Origin: Physella acuta | Lineage: Eukaryota > Mollusca > Gastropoda > Physidae | NCBI RefSeq assembly: GCF_028476545.1 | Contig: NW_026732661.1 | Coordinates: forward strand, 186,001 to 250,000 | Length of the DNA: 64,000 nucleotides | Direction: 5' to 3' | In this document: piece by piece, positions 22,589 to 35,383 of the stretch | Position numbering within the stretch: position 1 is the stretch's first letter | How the letters are laid out: each line of letters opens with the position of its first letter | Position numbers and translations under genes: made by a program | Notes under the pieces: model-generated | What the model saw: the letters and a program-made list of their open reading frames with translations, nothing else | Told to the model about the DNA's origin: nothing | Databases searched by the model: none

Positions 22589-23924
22589 GGTAAAACTCCA
22601 TTTTAGCGTATTTTATTCCCCGCTTCACGTTCACTTCCAGTTGAGCGTATTTTATTAATAAATTAGGCCTAATAATATATATATTAAATAATATTGCCTA
22701 ATAATACTAATAGGGCCTATTCCTAATAAATTTATTAATATTATCAACACAATCTTCTTCTTCTTCTTCGTTCTTAATTTTTAGTGTTGGGAGGGAGCGA
22801 GCCTTGTCTCACCAGAGGGTTTGAACTCGAGACTTTTTTTTCGAATTTATCAACCATGAGCTTTGTCGACTCGACCATGCTTCCATCACAATTAAGGATC
22901 ACGTGTCAACTGATTATGCGCCATTGAGGCCATTGACTCCGATTTCAGCCTGCTTATCATTTTGGATTTGCTTCCATAAGCTACCATAATGATAATCCAT
23001 AGCCTTTGTCCAACCAAGAACAACCTACAAGGCAGCAGTTGTTTGATTTTGGAGTTGTCGCTCCTAGAAGAGTGGCTGTCCCCAGCTAACGAGCCTCATC
23101 TGCCCGAGGTTTCGAACTCGAGACTTTTCGGTTTAGCAACCATGAGCTTAACCGACTCGACCACGCCGACCCCGAACACAATCAAAACACACAAAACACT
23201 CTACTCTCTAGACCCTAGTCAAGTCTAGTGACACTCTGTCAGTCTGTGACTAGTGTCTAGTGTGAAGGAAGTGTAGTAATTGTAGTTTAATACTATACTG
23301 AGACTCTAGATAGTCTTAGTAGGCGCCTACTTTATGAACTTTTGGTTTGATTTTTGATAATTTACTTTTGTCAAAACTTGAGAAAAAATGAAAAATCCTA
23401 ATTTGGAATATTGAATGTGCACTAGATTTAGCTTTTTTTCTCTTGAAAATAGGTTCCTGTCATTTAAGGAGAAACTCATCATAAATGCAAGTCGGTTAAG
23501 TTCGTATTGTTAAAAATATCTTGCACTCATGATACTATAAAAATAATATAAACTTCTAAGAACTCACAATGGCCCTAAGCTCTAAACTCTAAGCTAATGA
23601 CATATGCTGATAATTAAAGTCAATGTGAACTCACGGTGAACCCTTCACCATGATTTAGAATAATTTAGATCAAGGGATTTTTCTCCCGCCGATGATCACA
23701 CGCTATATAATTGAAACTGTAATGCCTATTTATAATCTTTTTTTACCTTTTCTAATTAAAACAAACATTCATAAAAAATGAGACCCATATCTATCACCTA
23801 CTAATCCTAGTCCTAGTGTTTTCCTAACGTTCTTGTGTGTTTTGGTGGTGTATATATAGTAAAATAGCTCAACCGAAGGTGAATGTGAAGCTGCGAATAA
23901 AATACGCTAAAATAGAGTTTTACC
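22589..23924. mobile_element. GGTAAAA-family inverted-repeat element (Merlin-like)
   Basis: The left end GGTAAAACTCCATTTTAGCG recurs inverted at the right end, with inverted similarity over about 50 bp. The element is flanked by an exact 9-bp duplication CTAGATTTC (22580-22588 and 23925-23933). It is 1336 bp long, carries a nested SINE and has no transposase frame. The GG ends with an 8-9-bp duplication fit Merlin; the assignment is inferred. Confidence 0.75.
22745..23175 (-). repeat. tRNA-derived SINE, family B, dimeric
   Basis: Two tRNA-like heads are seen on the minus strand (about 22815-22885 and 23110-23170), each with a TCGAGTCGG-type A-box and a TCTCGAGTTCGAA-type B-box. The body is shared with the copy at 5462-5768. 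It is nested inside the GGTAAAA-family element. Confidence 0.75.
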
Positions 23925-24150
23925 CTAGATTTCTGTATCTAGAATTCTACTGATATACTCATTAATACTGTCTCATCATGATCAATACTGTCCCTCATCT
24001 AGCTTGAGCTAGACTAAGAGAGCCTCTTAGTTTAACTTGAACTTAGGTCTTAGTAAGAGACTCTGATTCTGAGTCAAGATTGGAGTGTGTACAATTCATA
24101 ATTCAGGAATCGTGTACATTGTTGAACATTGTTATTTGATTTACTCAGCA

Positions 24151-24153
24151 ATG
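24151..24153 (+). other. CZIB: Candidate ATG-only first coding exon of CZIB
   Basis: ATG is followed directly by GTAAAA (donor-like). Joined in phase to the exon at 25479 it gives Met then Lys-Thr-Gly-Leu-Gln and a 161-aa protein, close to the 160 aa of human CZIB. Other upstream starts cannot be excluded. Confidence 0.3.
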
Positions 24154-24360
24154 GTAAAAAAAATAATTTTTGGTTGATTCCCATGTTCCTGTATTGTATG
24201 TTGTATAGGTTGCTTCTGTCCTTTGGTTTTCACCGGGTTTATCTAAGTCTAAGTCTATTACACTGTATAATATAATGTTAATATTCTAAAAATGTAATGT
24301 CTAATATCTTCTTCCACCCTGCTGAACGCAAGGGGTAAACTTGTACCCCACTGTCCAGTA

Positions 24361-24610
24361 AGAGGACGGCGTGGCCTAGCGGTAGAGAGCTAGACTGCTA
24401 ACCCGACAGTCTCGAGTTCGAATCTGGGTTAAAATCAGTTAAACATTCCTGAGTTAACCCAGTTTTGATTGGTACCTAACTTACATTAGAGAAACAAAGG
24501 CGGCTGGGCATAGTACTGACCACACTATCCCTTCATATGCAAAGGTCAATGAATCAGATGAACTATACTTCATCTGCCCCATATGTCTTGAGCATGACCA
24601 AGATTAAGAA
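24361..24610 (+). repeat. tRNA-derived SINE, family A, full copy
   Basis: A-box GTGGCCTAGCGGTAGAG, B-box GAGTTCGAATC, then the family body ending in CTTCATCTGCCCC and a GAAGAAG-type tail. It is the most complete family-A copy in the window. Confidence 0.8.
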
Positions 24611-25478
24611 GAGATGAAGAAGAAGACTGTCCAGTACCTGGCTCAACCATAGAGTTATAGAGGTAGTTCGGACTTATAAAGTTTGAACCAGACCCTCCTT
24701 CACCTGTTACAATGTTACATCATACCACCTGGTTCGTGAGGGTGTCCGTTAACTGTGATGTAAAGTTTGGACTCACGCACAGTCCTCGCTTTACATCCCA
24801 ACACCAAAATCTGGGTCCTAGGAGGATGTTAATTTTTAATAGTATATGGGCCAAGAGGCCTACTCTATAGTTTAGTAAGGATATAGCCATAGATAGTAAT
24901 AATAGATAGGCCTATGCAGAGACTAGATTTATTTCATGCCAAGCCTATAGCCTACCAATTTTGTTTAGCCCACTAAATAAAAATAAGCCTATGCCTATTT
25001 ATTTACATTATATATTATAGAATCTACTACTAGTAATTAGATAAAAATATTTTAGTTTGAAAGGGTGACCTATTGACTCATTCAGTATTAAATCCTTTTA
25101 ACATTAAGTGTTTTAAGCAAGAGGTGTCAGAAACATGAGATTCATTGAGATGTGTAGCATTTAGTCCAGAGCTCAGTTAGTCTACCATTCTACCATCAGC
25201 CACATTGCATACTTAAGTTCTGGGTATTGTTAGTTTTTCCTTATATAAACCTTACTCCGGGGTGAGAGTGTTGGCAATTTTCTCCATGGGATATATGGTT
25301 AGATGGATTAATATCCAGGAGGCAACTATCCAAAAGGCTATTGTCTGATAACTCTAGTTAGCCAATTTTTACCCCCTCAAATTACACATCACTAAATGCC
25401 ATACCATTCCCCTCTCCCACACACCCCCCTGACATTTCAAAATTTCATCTCTTTACAAATAGTCTTATTATTCTTTAG
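24611..25478. other. AT-rich sequence upstream of CZIB coding exons
   Basis: No repeat or gene is recognised. It is probably first-intron sequence of CZIB if transcription starts further upstream. Confidence 0.35.
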
Positions 25479-27792
25479 AAAACTGGCCTGCAGATTTGTG
25501 CACAGTTGGAAAATCTAAAACACATCAAACCGATCGGTGAAGATTTTCGCTGGTACCTAAAGGTAAATTTTACGTTCTTTACCAAGTGAGAGCATGTCTT
25601 AGTTTATTTTTATTTAATATTAATCACTGGAACACATTTGTTTTTTTAACTTAAAACTTTTTTCTTTGGTTCAATTTCATTAATCATTCTTGTATTTAAA
25701 AAAAGTAAAGCTCCCCTTTCAGAACCAAAGATCCATTGGGCAGATGAAGTAGAGTTTATAAGTTTCTTGACCTTGGTTTATGAAGGGATGTTGTGGACAG
25801 CAGAATGCCCAGCTGCTTTTATTTTCCCCAATGTGAGTCAGGTACCCATCAGAGTTGGGTGGACATTCAATATCCAAACTTGACTTGAGACCTTTGGGGT
25901 AGTAGCTGAACACTCAACCATTTAACCCCACTTTCTCATAATCATTCTAGTATACTTATTTAAATTATAAGTTAGATAAGAATTTCTACACTGCTTCTAA
26001 CATTTGCTGTCAACAATTTCGTTCACAGCTAAGATGTTCTAACTGTGGAGAAGAAACGCAAGAATTTGTTTACTGTTGTCTTTCAGTAGGTTTTTAAATT
26101 ATTGTTTTTTAAATTACTAAGAAAAATTTTATATTATTAACTAAAAATTTTTTAATTGTCCCAAGGTGTGTGCCAAGTGAAATTTTTTAAGGAATCCAAT
26201 TTGGCATTGCTTATAATTTTTTAATATCCTTTTTCTTGTTTTTAAAGGAGAGTTATCCTTCAGCTCATGGTAAAAGTAATGCAAGTCTCAACATAAAATG
26301 TAAACTATGCAAAAGGGAAAATTCAATAGGTAAAACCTTTTTTTTAATTAATACTATTAACAAAAAGCATACCAGTCTACTATCAAATATACATCTAACT
26401 TCTTCTTAGTTCGTAAATGTAATGTTCAAAGGGATTTCCTCCAAGACAATTATATATTACGTGTCTACCCGTTATGCACCACATAGGCCATTGAATACGA
26501 TTTCAGTCTGCTTTTCTTACTGGATTTGCTTCTTTATCCAACAAAGAATACTACATATTATAACAAAATTTATGTGCTTAGAAGTTTTAAAAATAAAAGA
26601 TTGACTTTAGTTGTTTGTTTTTTTCTTATTATCACTATCAATATGCTAACTTGTGTACTGTTATATGCTGTTTTCTCCAGACATAATTAAAGAATCAATA
26701 AACTCTTATACTCAAGATGATGCTGGCCAATTTAAAACAATTGTAGTTTTTGACTGCAGGGGGGCAACTCCTGTAGATTTTTCACCTAGGGTAAATCTTT
26801 GTTTAATAAATTAGCCCAATAGAATTACAAATTGTGAACAATGTTTAATGTTCACATTTTGTTTAAGTAGTCTAATAAAAATATAATTTAGTTCTAATTT
26901 TCTGTTTTACTGATTTTAAAGTAACTTATTCATGTTTATCAACACTTTATACATTTTTAAGTAAATGATCACTCTAAAGGCTACATAATATATGTTATGT
27001 TTGATGCGCTCCCATTGAATATGAGTTCTTCTCAGTAAGAAACCTCCTTCTATTAGAGTAAAAAAAAAAAATTAAACAAAAAAAAAATATTAGAGTTTGA
27101 ATGATGGATAATCAAATTTTTACTGATGCAGGTGGGCTGGGAAGCTGAAGGACTGGAGTCTAATGCTGTTTTCTCAGATGTTGATTTAAAAGAGTGTGTA
27201 AGTCAAGATTTCAGTTTTTACACTATTTTTACTTTTCAGATTATGTTATGCTAGTGGGTTATAAATAAACTAAGCTTTTTAAAATTATTTCACCACCTCC
27301 CCATACACAACCCCAAGAAACCAGACCCCATCCTCTAAAATGATGCCAAACCTCAGTTCAGATTTTTAAACCAATTTCCCTTAAAAATCTTAAATAATTT
27401 ACTGCATGTTTATCAATTTTCATTACAATTAATTTTTAAAGACATGGACCAGCAGCTAAAAATTCTTTTTCTTTTTTATTTTATTCAAAAAGTTTGAATG
27501 TGACTATTCATGGATGACACTCTTACTTTGTTTTTTGAAGTTATAAATTACAATAGTTTAGTTGCCTCCCCTGGTATGTATATTGAAGAGATCACCAGGT
27601 ACTGATAATACCATTGATGTAATAACAGACATATTTTTTTACAAAAGTGTCTAGTAGAAAAAAAAAATCAGCTAATGTATAGTGCATTTTTAAAAATCTG
27701 TTTTTCAGGAATGGTATGATTACGATGACAAAGCTGGTGAATCTGTGAGCATCACAGAGCTTAAGTACCAATTTATTACAGTTAAAACTTGA
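25479..27792 (+). CDS. CZIB: CXXC motif-containing zinc-binding protein (CZIB / C1orf123, UPF0587)
   Basis: Six exons: 25479-25562, 26029-26085, 26248-26329, 26681-26790, 27132-27197 and 27709-27792 (stop TGA). They join in frame and encode 160 residues; the initiator lies on an upstream exon, perhaps the ATG at 24151. Diagnostic blocks are [45 protein letters not shown] and [12 protein letters not shown]. The two CXXC pairs bind one zinc ion in the human protein. The human protein is 160 aa, so length and order fit throughout. Its cellular role is poorly known. The second exon uses a GTAGGT donor. AATAAA at 27814 lies 22 bases after the stop. The gene converges on OMA1. Confidence 0.93.
25723..25935 (-). 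repeat. tRNA-derived SINE, family A
   Basis: Minus-strand copy in the intron between CZIB exons 1 and 2 of the mapped set. The body blocks GGTACCTGACTCACATTGGG and CTTCATCTGCCC are clear and the head is diverged. Confidence 0.7.
26440..26550 (-). repeat. tRNA-derived SINE, family B, fragment
   Basis: It shares ATGCACCA..GGCCATTGA..CGATTTCAGTCTGCTTTTC with the other family-B copies. Only the central body is present, in a CZIB intron. Confidence 0.55.
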
Positions 27793-28610
27793 TTTTAATT
27801 AAAAGAATATTTCAATAAAATATTGTTTGATTTTTTTTTACTAATATGAAATACTAATTGGTAAATACAATTAATTTAATGATCGAAACTGTTAAAAACA
27901 TGAAAGCATTTTAAATAATATCAATCGCATATATGCACACATTTTATTTTTGTTTTGATAGCTTAATTTGGGTCATTTATTTTTTAATATAATTTGAAGT
28001 ATCTGAGTATAAAACAATGAGGAATAGTAATAAGGGAACAAATATCTGTGTTTGCATTTATATTTTAATTTTAACATGATCACACAATGATACATCACAT
28101 ATTCAACTAAGTCAAGATAATCAAAGGCTTTTGTTTCAGGATGAACATAGATTTTAAACAACTATATTTACAAATCACTAGTTAAACAATGTTAAAGTAA
28201 AATTAGATTTTTTGCATTATTTTCATGCAATGTAAAAGTGTTTTTTTTTTACATATAAGCCAAGCAATGATTTTCAATGTTATAAATCTCATCAATTAAT
28301 CTTGCTACATTCCTATTAATAAAAATGTTAAAGAAAAGTTTTTATTTTATAAGGTGAATAGCAAAATTTTAGTGCATAAAGGCACATAATAAAAGTATTG
28401 ATGCTGAGTTAGAATAAATCAACACCAAAACAGATTCCATGTACAAATTTAAACTCTACAAGCTAAAGATTCTACCCAAAAGGATGACAAGAGGGTTTTC
28501 TTGACAAACTTATCGTCATTGTACTAAATATATGTTACATTTTTCAGAAAACTACCTCCAACTCTCATTTACACTGTAAATTGTAATTAACAATTATTAC
28601 ATCAAAAAAG
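27793..28610. other. Shared 3' flank of CZIB and OMA1
   Basis: An AT-rich interval between two convergent stop codons. It holds the CZIB poly(A) signal (AATAAA at 27814) and probable OMA1 3' UTR. No repeat or gene is recognised. Confidence 0.5.
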
Positions 28611-31600
28611 TTATGACTTTTTTAACACTACCACATGTGGTTGTAAAGGAACTTTTCTTAAGTCTTGTCCTGTCTTAGTGGCCAGCATCTGGTCATTGAT
28701 AAATTGGGATAAAATTGGTATACTTGCTCTTGGATCATTTGCTGGTAGTTTGGGACATTTCATTTGATTTCTCCATGTCTCAGCCTGAAGGTATTAAAAC
28801 ATTGTAGTTTAATTAAGTAAAACTAAGAAGAAGAAGTTGGATATATAAAACTTAAGTTAAATTAATACACAAATTCTTCAGAGAGGAACTTATACGTGGA
28901 ATTTACTACTATGAGAATTCTTTCCAGAATGCAGGAAATAAAATATTCTGTTTAATTAAATAAAACAACATTATTCTAATTCATGATTAAATAGCCTAAA
29001 TTATGTAAAATACTTACAAACTAAAATTAATAAAATCATTTCAATAAAAATGTACTAATGGAACCTAGAGTAGGATTTGATTATTTGAAACCATTTCTAC
29101 AGTTACACAATACCTTAGGCAGTAGAAAATCTATGTGCTCTGCTCTTTTTAAACTATCTGGGTGTGTCTGCATCCACTCAGGGGTGGATCCTTCTTGAGT
29201 TAGCTTTTCATTGAAGGACATTTTTTTCCACAACACTGTCCCATCACGCACATCATAACATGCCTAGAAAAATATGTCAGTTCAGTGGGATATTGAGACA
29301 AAAATAAACTGGACCCAGTGAAACTACAACCCAAAGTTGGCTTTAGATGATGCAAGCAGTTTTAAGTTGTTAGCTTAAGACATGAGTTGATCATAGATGT
29401 GTAGTAAAGCAAGAATGAAGAATAGTTACTTGGCATTAAATATTATCCAAAAGATTGAAGCAAACATGAATTTTAAAAAAAAACCAGCCGGCCCGCGGCA
29501 TAACATACGCCGCTATTTAGTTGTTTCTAATTTTCAATAATTCATAATTTGTGAATTCGACAGTACCAACGCTGACACTGAAAATATTTCTTTAAAACAC
29601 TATAAGTAGCTCGTTAAGGACCATAACCCCCCCCCTTCCTTCCCCCCCCCCCCTACGTTTAAAATCGTTGGCTCTGCTTGTAAACATTTAGAGCGAACAC
29701 AGCTCACTAAAACCATGTAGGGGTGGGGAGGTAGGGAGAGCGTTTGCAGCTTGTTTTCTAACGGCTCGAAGAAGAGAATTATATATATAGATAAAGCAAG
29801 GATTACTTACCTTGGCAGCAAACATCAAGCCAACACGATCAGCCTCTGATTCAATTTTCCTGCTGTGAGGCATGTGCATCATTAACTAGATAGAAAAAAA
29901 GGCAATTAGTTAACTTATTATAATTAGGTCTGCATCATATCATTAACTAGATAGAAAAAAAAGGCAATTAGTTAACTTATTATAATTGAATCTGCATCAC
30001 ATCATTAACTAGATTGAAAAAAGGCAATTAGTTATTGTAATTGGGTCTGATTGAATTATATGTGTCTACTTAAAGTAAAACTGTTCTGGTAGGTTAAAAT
30101 ATATTAATAGTTATTAATTAAAATACAACTTTCAGACAACCTTGTACACTGGGCAGATACAATAGAAATAATCTGTTTCTCCGACCTTGGTTTATGAAGG
30201 AAAAGTGTGGTCAGCACTGTTTTTCCAGAATCAAGTCAGGTAATTAAACAGAGCTGGATGGACTTAAGATTGTACAGACTGGTCTGTGGACTCATAATTT
30301 CAGGTTATGATCCAGTGCTCTACAGCTAGACCACTCTGCCCACAGTTAAAAATACTTTGACTAAAACAATTTAACATAATGCTAACCACACTATGCCAAG
30401 GTTAAAGAAACAGATAACTCTGTTTGCTCTAAGGAACATCAGGCCTATAGGGTAGGCATGTTAAACTTCAGTTAAAAACCAAATCTAGTTCAAGGTATTG
30501 AAGTAAACAACAAAAATGTCAACATGCTACAGCTAGAGTCTAAGTACCTGAATCACTCTGTTGTACAACCAGTGAGTTAATACAGCAAAGGAGTCCAAAG
30601 GAATAAAAAACCAAATCACAGCTAAGCAAAAAATAATAAGAATATCCACAGCGCCACTGTAGCTAAGCTCTTCAATCTGAAAGTGGTAAAAAATAAAGAG
30701 TGTGAATGAAATCATACTGTGTGGAATAGCATGCCTTTTAAAATAAGATTTATACACTAGAACCTGATTGAATTTAAACAAACTTAAAAACTTAAGTAAC
30801 CCAGATGTCACACTTTGAAAAAAAAATGTAAAAAGTGTAAGAAAAATAATTGTTACCTACCCCATGACCTAGGACAGCATGGGCCATTTCATGCCCAAGT
30901 ATCACAGCTAGTTGGTCCTGTGTGTTGGCCAGTTGCAAGATACCATCAAACACAAACATATGGCCACTCTGGTGAGCACAAGTTTAGAAAACATTGAAGA
31001 TTCACAAATAATGCAAAACAACATTTTTACAAAAGACATTATTTTGAGATAAATTACTTTGTAAATAAAATAGAAGATTCAATAGTTTTCTAAAGAGATA
31101 CTAACTATGGAGTATCAAAATTTTAAGCCAAATATGGATACATTTTCAAACTGTTGAATTCTGAGCTATTTCAGTAAATGGAGATTAGAAAAATTAACTT
31201 TATTTTGTTTTAGTCTCTCCTACATTATGCAGTGACAGAGGGTTTAAAAAAAACTGAAAATTTTTTTTACACCTACTGGTAAAACACATGCGTTGACAAG
31301 TGGATCTTTGATGACAAAAATTTTCCACTCATCAAACTGCATTTGTCTCAGCTCTGGATTGGCTTTCAGTAATCTACGAGCCACTTGAAGGACACGCTGC
31401 GTTTGTGGATCGTTGAGTGCATAATATTTATCCTTGTACAGCTGAATAAGCTGGTTAAGCAAGAAAATTTAGATATAATCACTCAGAGTTTATATATTTT
31501 ATATATTTATATATATATATATTTACTTATATATTTATATATAATCACATCAAAACAATGTTTTATGCTAACAATAAGATTGCAATGGCTGACTAAAAAT

Positions 31601-32638
31601 ATGATCCAAATGAAGAAAAACATAAAATAATCTTTTGCCAAACTTATAAATTAATTAAAAACAAGCTCCACAAAATAAATTACCATTTCTGCCTCTGCTT
31701 CAGAAATTTTGGCAATCTGCTCATGTGTGAATGTAATGAATCTTTTTCTCCCAGTGATTGGGGTTTCTTCCAGGTGGCTTATGTAATAGTAGGTTCCAGC
31801 AAGGGCCGTTACAAACACAATTCCAGCAGGTATATACCATTTCTGTTTCAGCTTGGCAAGTATGTCCTTCTTTCTCTGAGGGTCAAGTCGTTTGAACCAA
31901 ATTCTCACAGTTCTTTTTTAAAAAAAAAAATTATTTCATTCACTAAAGAGTATGGTGAAGTATTTTAATGCCCATGTGGTTAGGGAGAGGTTTAAAAAGG
32001 TTTAAAAGTAGTAGTTAGTTAAATGTTTAATCTTGAACTATTTAAAAGTAACTATAATTCAGATTTCTGGTTTGAACCTAATCAAAGAAGAATGCTGCAA
32101 TTGTTTAGATAAAACTTTATTGTTGTAGTAATTAAATTCAAAATGAAATTTTAAAATAGTTTGAAACAGTATCTAACAAAGTGTGATTTATAACAAATTG
32201 ATGGAAGAACATAGAACGGTATATGATCTGTGAACTTAAAGTTTATGAACCATTGCACTAGGTTAATTTTTCTATCACATGGAATGAATCAACAACAGCC
32301 TTTAATTATTTTGTTAGTTACCTGCCAGTTACAGCTGCCCCAAACTTTGCCAAAGGTTTAAGAACCACCCAAAAAATTGGCGGTATCTGCCTTCTAGTGC
32401 TTGTATGAAATTCTCGTGCCGAGCTTAAGTTTTTATTTCTAATACAAACAAGTTTTTTATTGCTGTATAAATTGAATGATCTTTCACATTTTTTAAGATA
32501 ACCTTGACTGTCAGTAGATTTTTTTCTTATAAGTGACAGCCCATTAGACTGGAAAGTATTTTTGAAGAACAATGAACTATGACGATGTATTATATTTTTT
32601 GTTGATAACAAACAGCATTGCAAAAGCTGGCGACTCAT
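28611..32638 (-). CDS. OMA1: OMA1 mitochondrial inner-membrane zinc metalloendopeptidase
   Basis: Eight exons on the minus strand: 32638-32322, 31912-31684, 31450-31277, 30968-30861, 30676-30548, 29885-29811, 29263-29114 and 28784-28611, giving 451 aa with GT-AG introns. OMA1 is the M48 protease that cuts OPA1 and DELE1 when mitochondria lose membrane potential. The N-terminus is basic, Ser-rich and without acidic residues, as in a mitochondrial targeting sequence. A membrane segment follows at about 133-152, then the matrix-type helical region, and the VLPSGHMFVFDG block before HEMAH (His266, Glu267, His270). A second hydrophobic stretch lies at about 287-302. Glu331 in the ESEAD block is the expected third zinc ligand. 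Exon 3 must use the GTAGGT donor to give VLPSG, matching VLPNG in human OMA1. Human OMA1 is 524 aa; the difference is mainly in the poorly conserved N-terminus. Confidence 0.94.
29480..29800. repeat. Unclassified interspersed repeat in an OMA1 intron
   Basis: A GC-rich patch (GCCGGCCCGCGGCATAACAT, then ACGCCGC) is followed by C-rich tracts and a short ATATATATAGAT run. Its base composition is unlike the flanking intron. No inverted ends are seen, and I cannot assign a family. Confidence 0.35.
29880..30060. repeat. OMA1: About 60-bp tandem repeat copying the OMA1 exon 6 acceptor
   Basis: Three units carry CATTAACTAGAT followed by AAAAAAGGCAATTAGTTA. The first unit overlaps the exon 6 acceptor (29885/29886 on the minus strand), so acceptor-like sequence and the first exon bases are repeated upstream in the intron. 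Confidence 0.85.
30145..30450 (-). repeat. tRNA-derived SINE, family A, plus a fragment
   Basis: A minus-strand copy at about 30145-30345 has a recognisable body (GTGTGGTCAGCACT, AGAGCTGGATGGACTTAAG) and a diverged head (CTCTACAGCTAGACCA). A second, + strand piece at about 30385-30450 carries CCACACTATGCC and ACAGATAACT. Confidence 0.6.
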
Positions 32639-33390
32639 CTCCACAGAATAGCTTTAAACATTATCATCCAGGGGAGAAAGTATCTGCAAGGAAACATATA
32701 TAGTTTAATTACATTGTTTAGGTATCATTATCATTATGAATACAGTACACATACATTTCCACCTTATTTTCTAAAAATGAGTTATTCAAATGATGATGTA
32801 AACAATGCAGTAGATCCTAATTGTTGAGGCCAGGTTTGTCAACAGTAACGCTTATAAGCCACAGCTCATGCTGTATAAAAGCCTTGATTGTACATTATAT
32901 ATCCCCTGTAATAGTTAAGTAGAACACACCTCAGTGAACGCCCACGTGTTAAACGTCAATGGGCACTCTAGGAGCCACTGTTTACACTATTGCAGGGGCA
33001 CAAGGTAATCAAATGTAGTGGCCGGCTGTGTCTATAGTGCACTTTAAAACAAATATAGATGTGTTACTGCTCACAGGGTGTACAAGTTCACCTGACCACC
33101 TGGGTGCCGGCGGACATGCCTGAATTAATTTAGTCAACGATTTTAGTAGCCCACCGCAACCACATTAAAAAGAATGTCATCATTTTTTTAAAATTATGTC
33201 ACCTCAACATTTCATCCACTGCAAACATTTTCTAAAGCCTGAAAAAAAAATGTTTTAACCTAAAAATCCTTTATTTTCATTTATCTTTTCCCATTCGCCA
33301 CAATTTCTCTTGGCTTGTAAGTTCAGTATTATTTTGGTTATTCCTTTTAGTAGAATTACAGAAAGGAACAACTATTATATATCAGCACTC
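32639..33390. other. Upstream flank of OMA1
   Basis: No gene is seen. The first few hundred bases should include the OMA1 promoter. No TATA box in a convincing position is visible. Confidence 0.35.
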
Positions 33391-33625
33391 TACAATTGGG
33401 AGATTGTGGTTGGATGGGATGGTAGCATAAGCATTCGACTGCTAACCCAAAAGTCTTGAGTTCAAATCTGAGTTCAAATGCTTAGAAAATCCCTGAATTC
33501 ACCCAGCTCTGATGGATACCTAGGGAAAGTAAGGTGGCGGAGCATAATGCAGACCACCTTATACCTTTATATGCCGAGGTCACAGAAACAGGTGAACTAC
33601 TTCAATTACCCCATGGACCGTCAGT
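33391..33625 (+). repeat. tRNA-derived SINE, family A
   Basis: The head is diverged (GCATTCGACTGCTAACCC, then GAGTTCAAATC). The body is well kept (CACCCAGCTCTGATGGATAC, CTTTATATGCCGAGGTCA). Confidence 0.7.
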
Positions 33626-34744
33626 TTCATACTTATATCTACCACATATGTAGCATTTGAAATGTACTGATTAGTAATGGAAATTCCATTAATTCAAAGG
33701 AATGTAAATAAATTTAATTACGAAAGGTAAAAACAAGTAATTAAAAAAAGTCTAGTGACAATTTTAGCGCAATTTCCTTGTGTTATCTAAAAATAGCTCT
33801 GTCGTAGCGTAAATCAAGAGCAGGGTTAGTAAAACCATTGGTTAGTTATTAAAACATTTTTTATTAATTTTTTTTTCAGTATTTTACATGTTTTATTTAC
33901 AATAGAGTAACATGAGTAAAAACCATTGCGCGCCCAGCTACGGAACGTGACGTCGCAGCCATTGAACGTGATGGCGCAGCTATTGAACATGATGACGCGT
34001 GTGGTGTGGTTGCATAAAATGCCTACTAATTCGGTCCAAATTTTAATTAATTCAAAAAAATTTTTGTGACCGAACGAAAGGATATTTTTGAAAACTTTCT
34101 TCGGCAATATTGTTCTAAATTATGACAGGAATCGATTGGTACATGTTTCAAGTCGCTAAGTGGTCTGGTTGCCGAGATATGGGCCAAAAACTGCTTTTTA
34201 TCGAGGTTTTTTGGCTTTTCCGGGAAATCCATGAAAGAAACCCGGAATTTTTATGGCCTATGCTCACCCTCGTAACTTGCTTAACATAATTGCTTTTGGA
34301 ACTAGTCATCGATATTGCTTCGTTGAGGAGGAGATACGACTTAAAGCCCGGACACACATTCATCCATACATTCATTCATCCATCCATTCCCAGAAATGAC
34401 GAGTTAATAAACGCAATTCTCCAGAATGGAAATTGCGCTAAAAAAACTTAAATACATATTTGGATGTAAAAACAATCTATAAAAATCCCAGCTGAGTAGT
34501 TTCCCTGAATGTACTAGAATCTATTTACTAATGACTCGCACTAATGACTCAATGAGTATTATTATTACTAGGATACAGTAGCTGTTATACTCTATTCTAT
34601 ACATATACAATAATAATACTGTACTCTACTACTACTACTGTGAAAAATGAAGTGAAATTACTAATTAGTAATTAGTAATTAGTGAAGGTAAAATTAGTTC
34701 AATTAATAATTAGTAATAGTAGGCCTAAGTACTAAGTAGTATAG
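33626..34744. other. Intergenic AT-rich sequence
   Basis: No gene or clear repeat. A short ATTC/ATCC run lies near 34355-34390, and an AT-rich simple stretch with ATTAGTAA motifs near 34560-34740. Confidence 0.4.
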
Positions 34745-35383
34745 GGTAAAATCTTAGTTTAGCGTCGTAAATTCGGCCAAAACTAGTAATGTGGGAGAGA
34801 GTGAACTAATGAATATGTCATTAAATATAAGTATATTTTCGTATATTTTGATAAAATATTATAGATAATTGAATAATAGATCACCATTTATGATTAAATC
34901 AATTTAAATATCCTGAAATTAATTTTTATCAACCCTGTTCGAGATAGTAAATCTGCTATTAAAAACAGCAGCCATCTTGAGAAAATGTTATTTAGAGTAG
35001 CTTCCCTTTAATTTCTATTCGTATGAAAATGTATTTAAATATGATTGTCTTGTTGTATAGTCCGTATTACAAAGCATTTTTTTTTTAAATTCTGCCCTTT
35101 AAAAACTGAATTTCCTAACAAACAACTTTATTAATTCTAGAAGCATTGTGAGATGCAACTTGTATCCATGTATTAAATCACGCTTTTTTAACTAATGTTT
35201 ATTTGATCTTACTATTACTATATAGTTTGAGTTTTTTCTTATTGTTTGAATGACTATTTTCATTTCAGGTTTTTCTTTTCATCAATTAGTGATTATATCG
35301 TAACTTATGACATTTTTTTACTTCTCTTTACCTTAATTAAACCCCAACCTCCGTCATATTTTTGTTGTCAATGTCACAACAAG

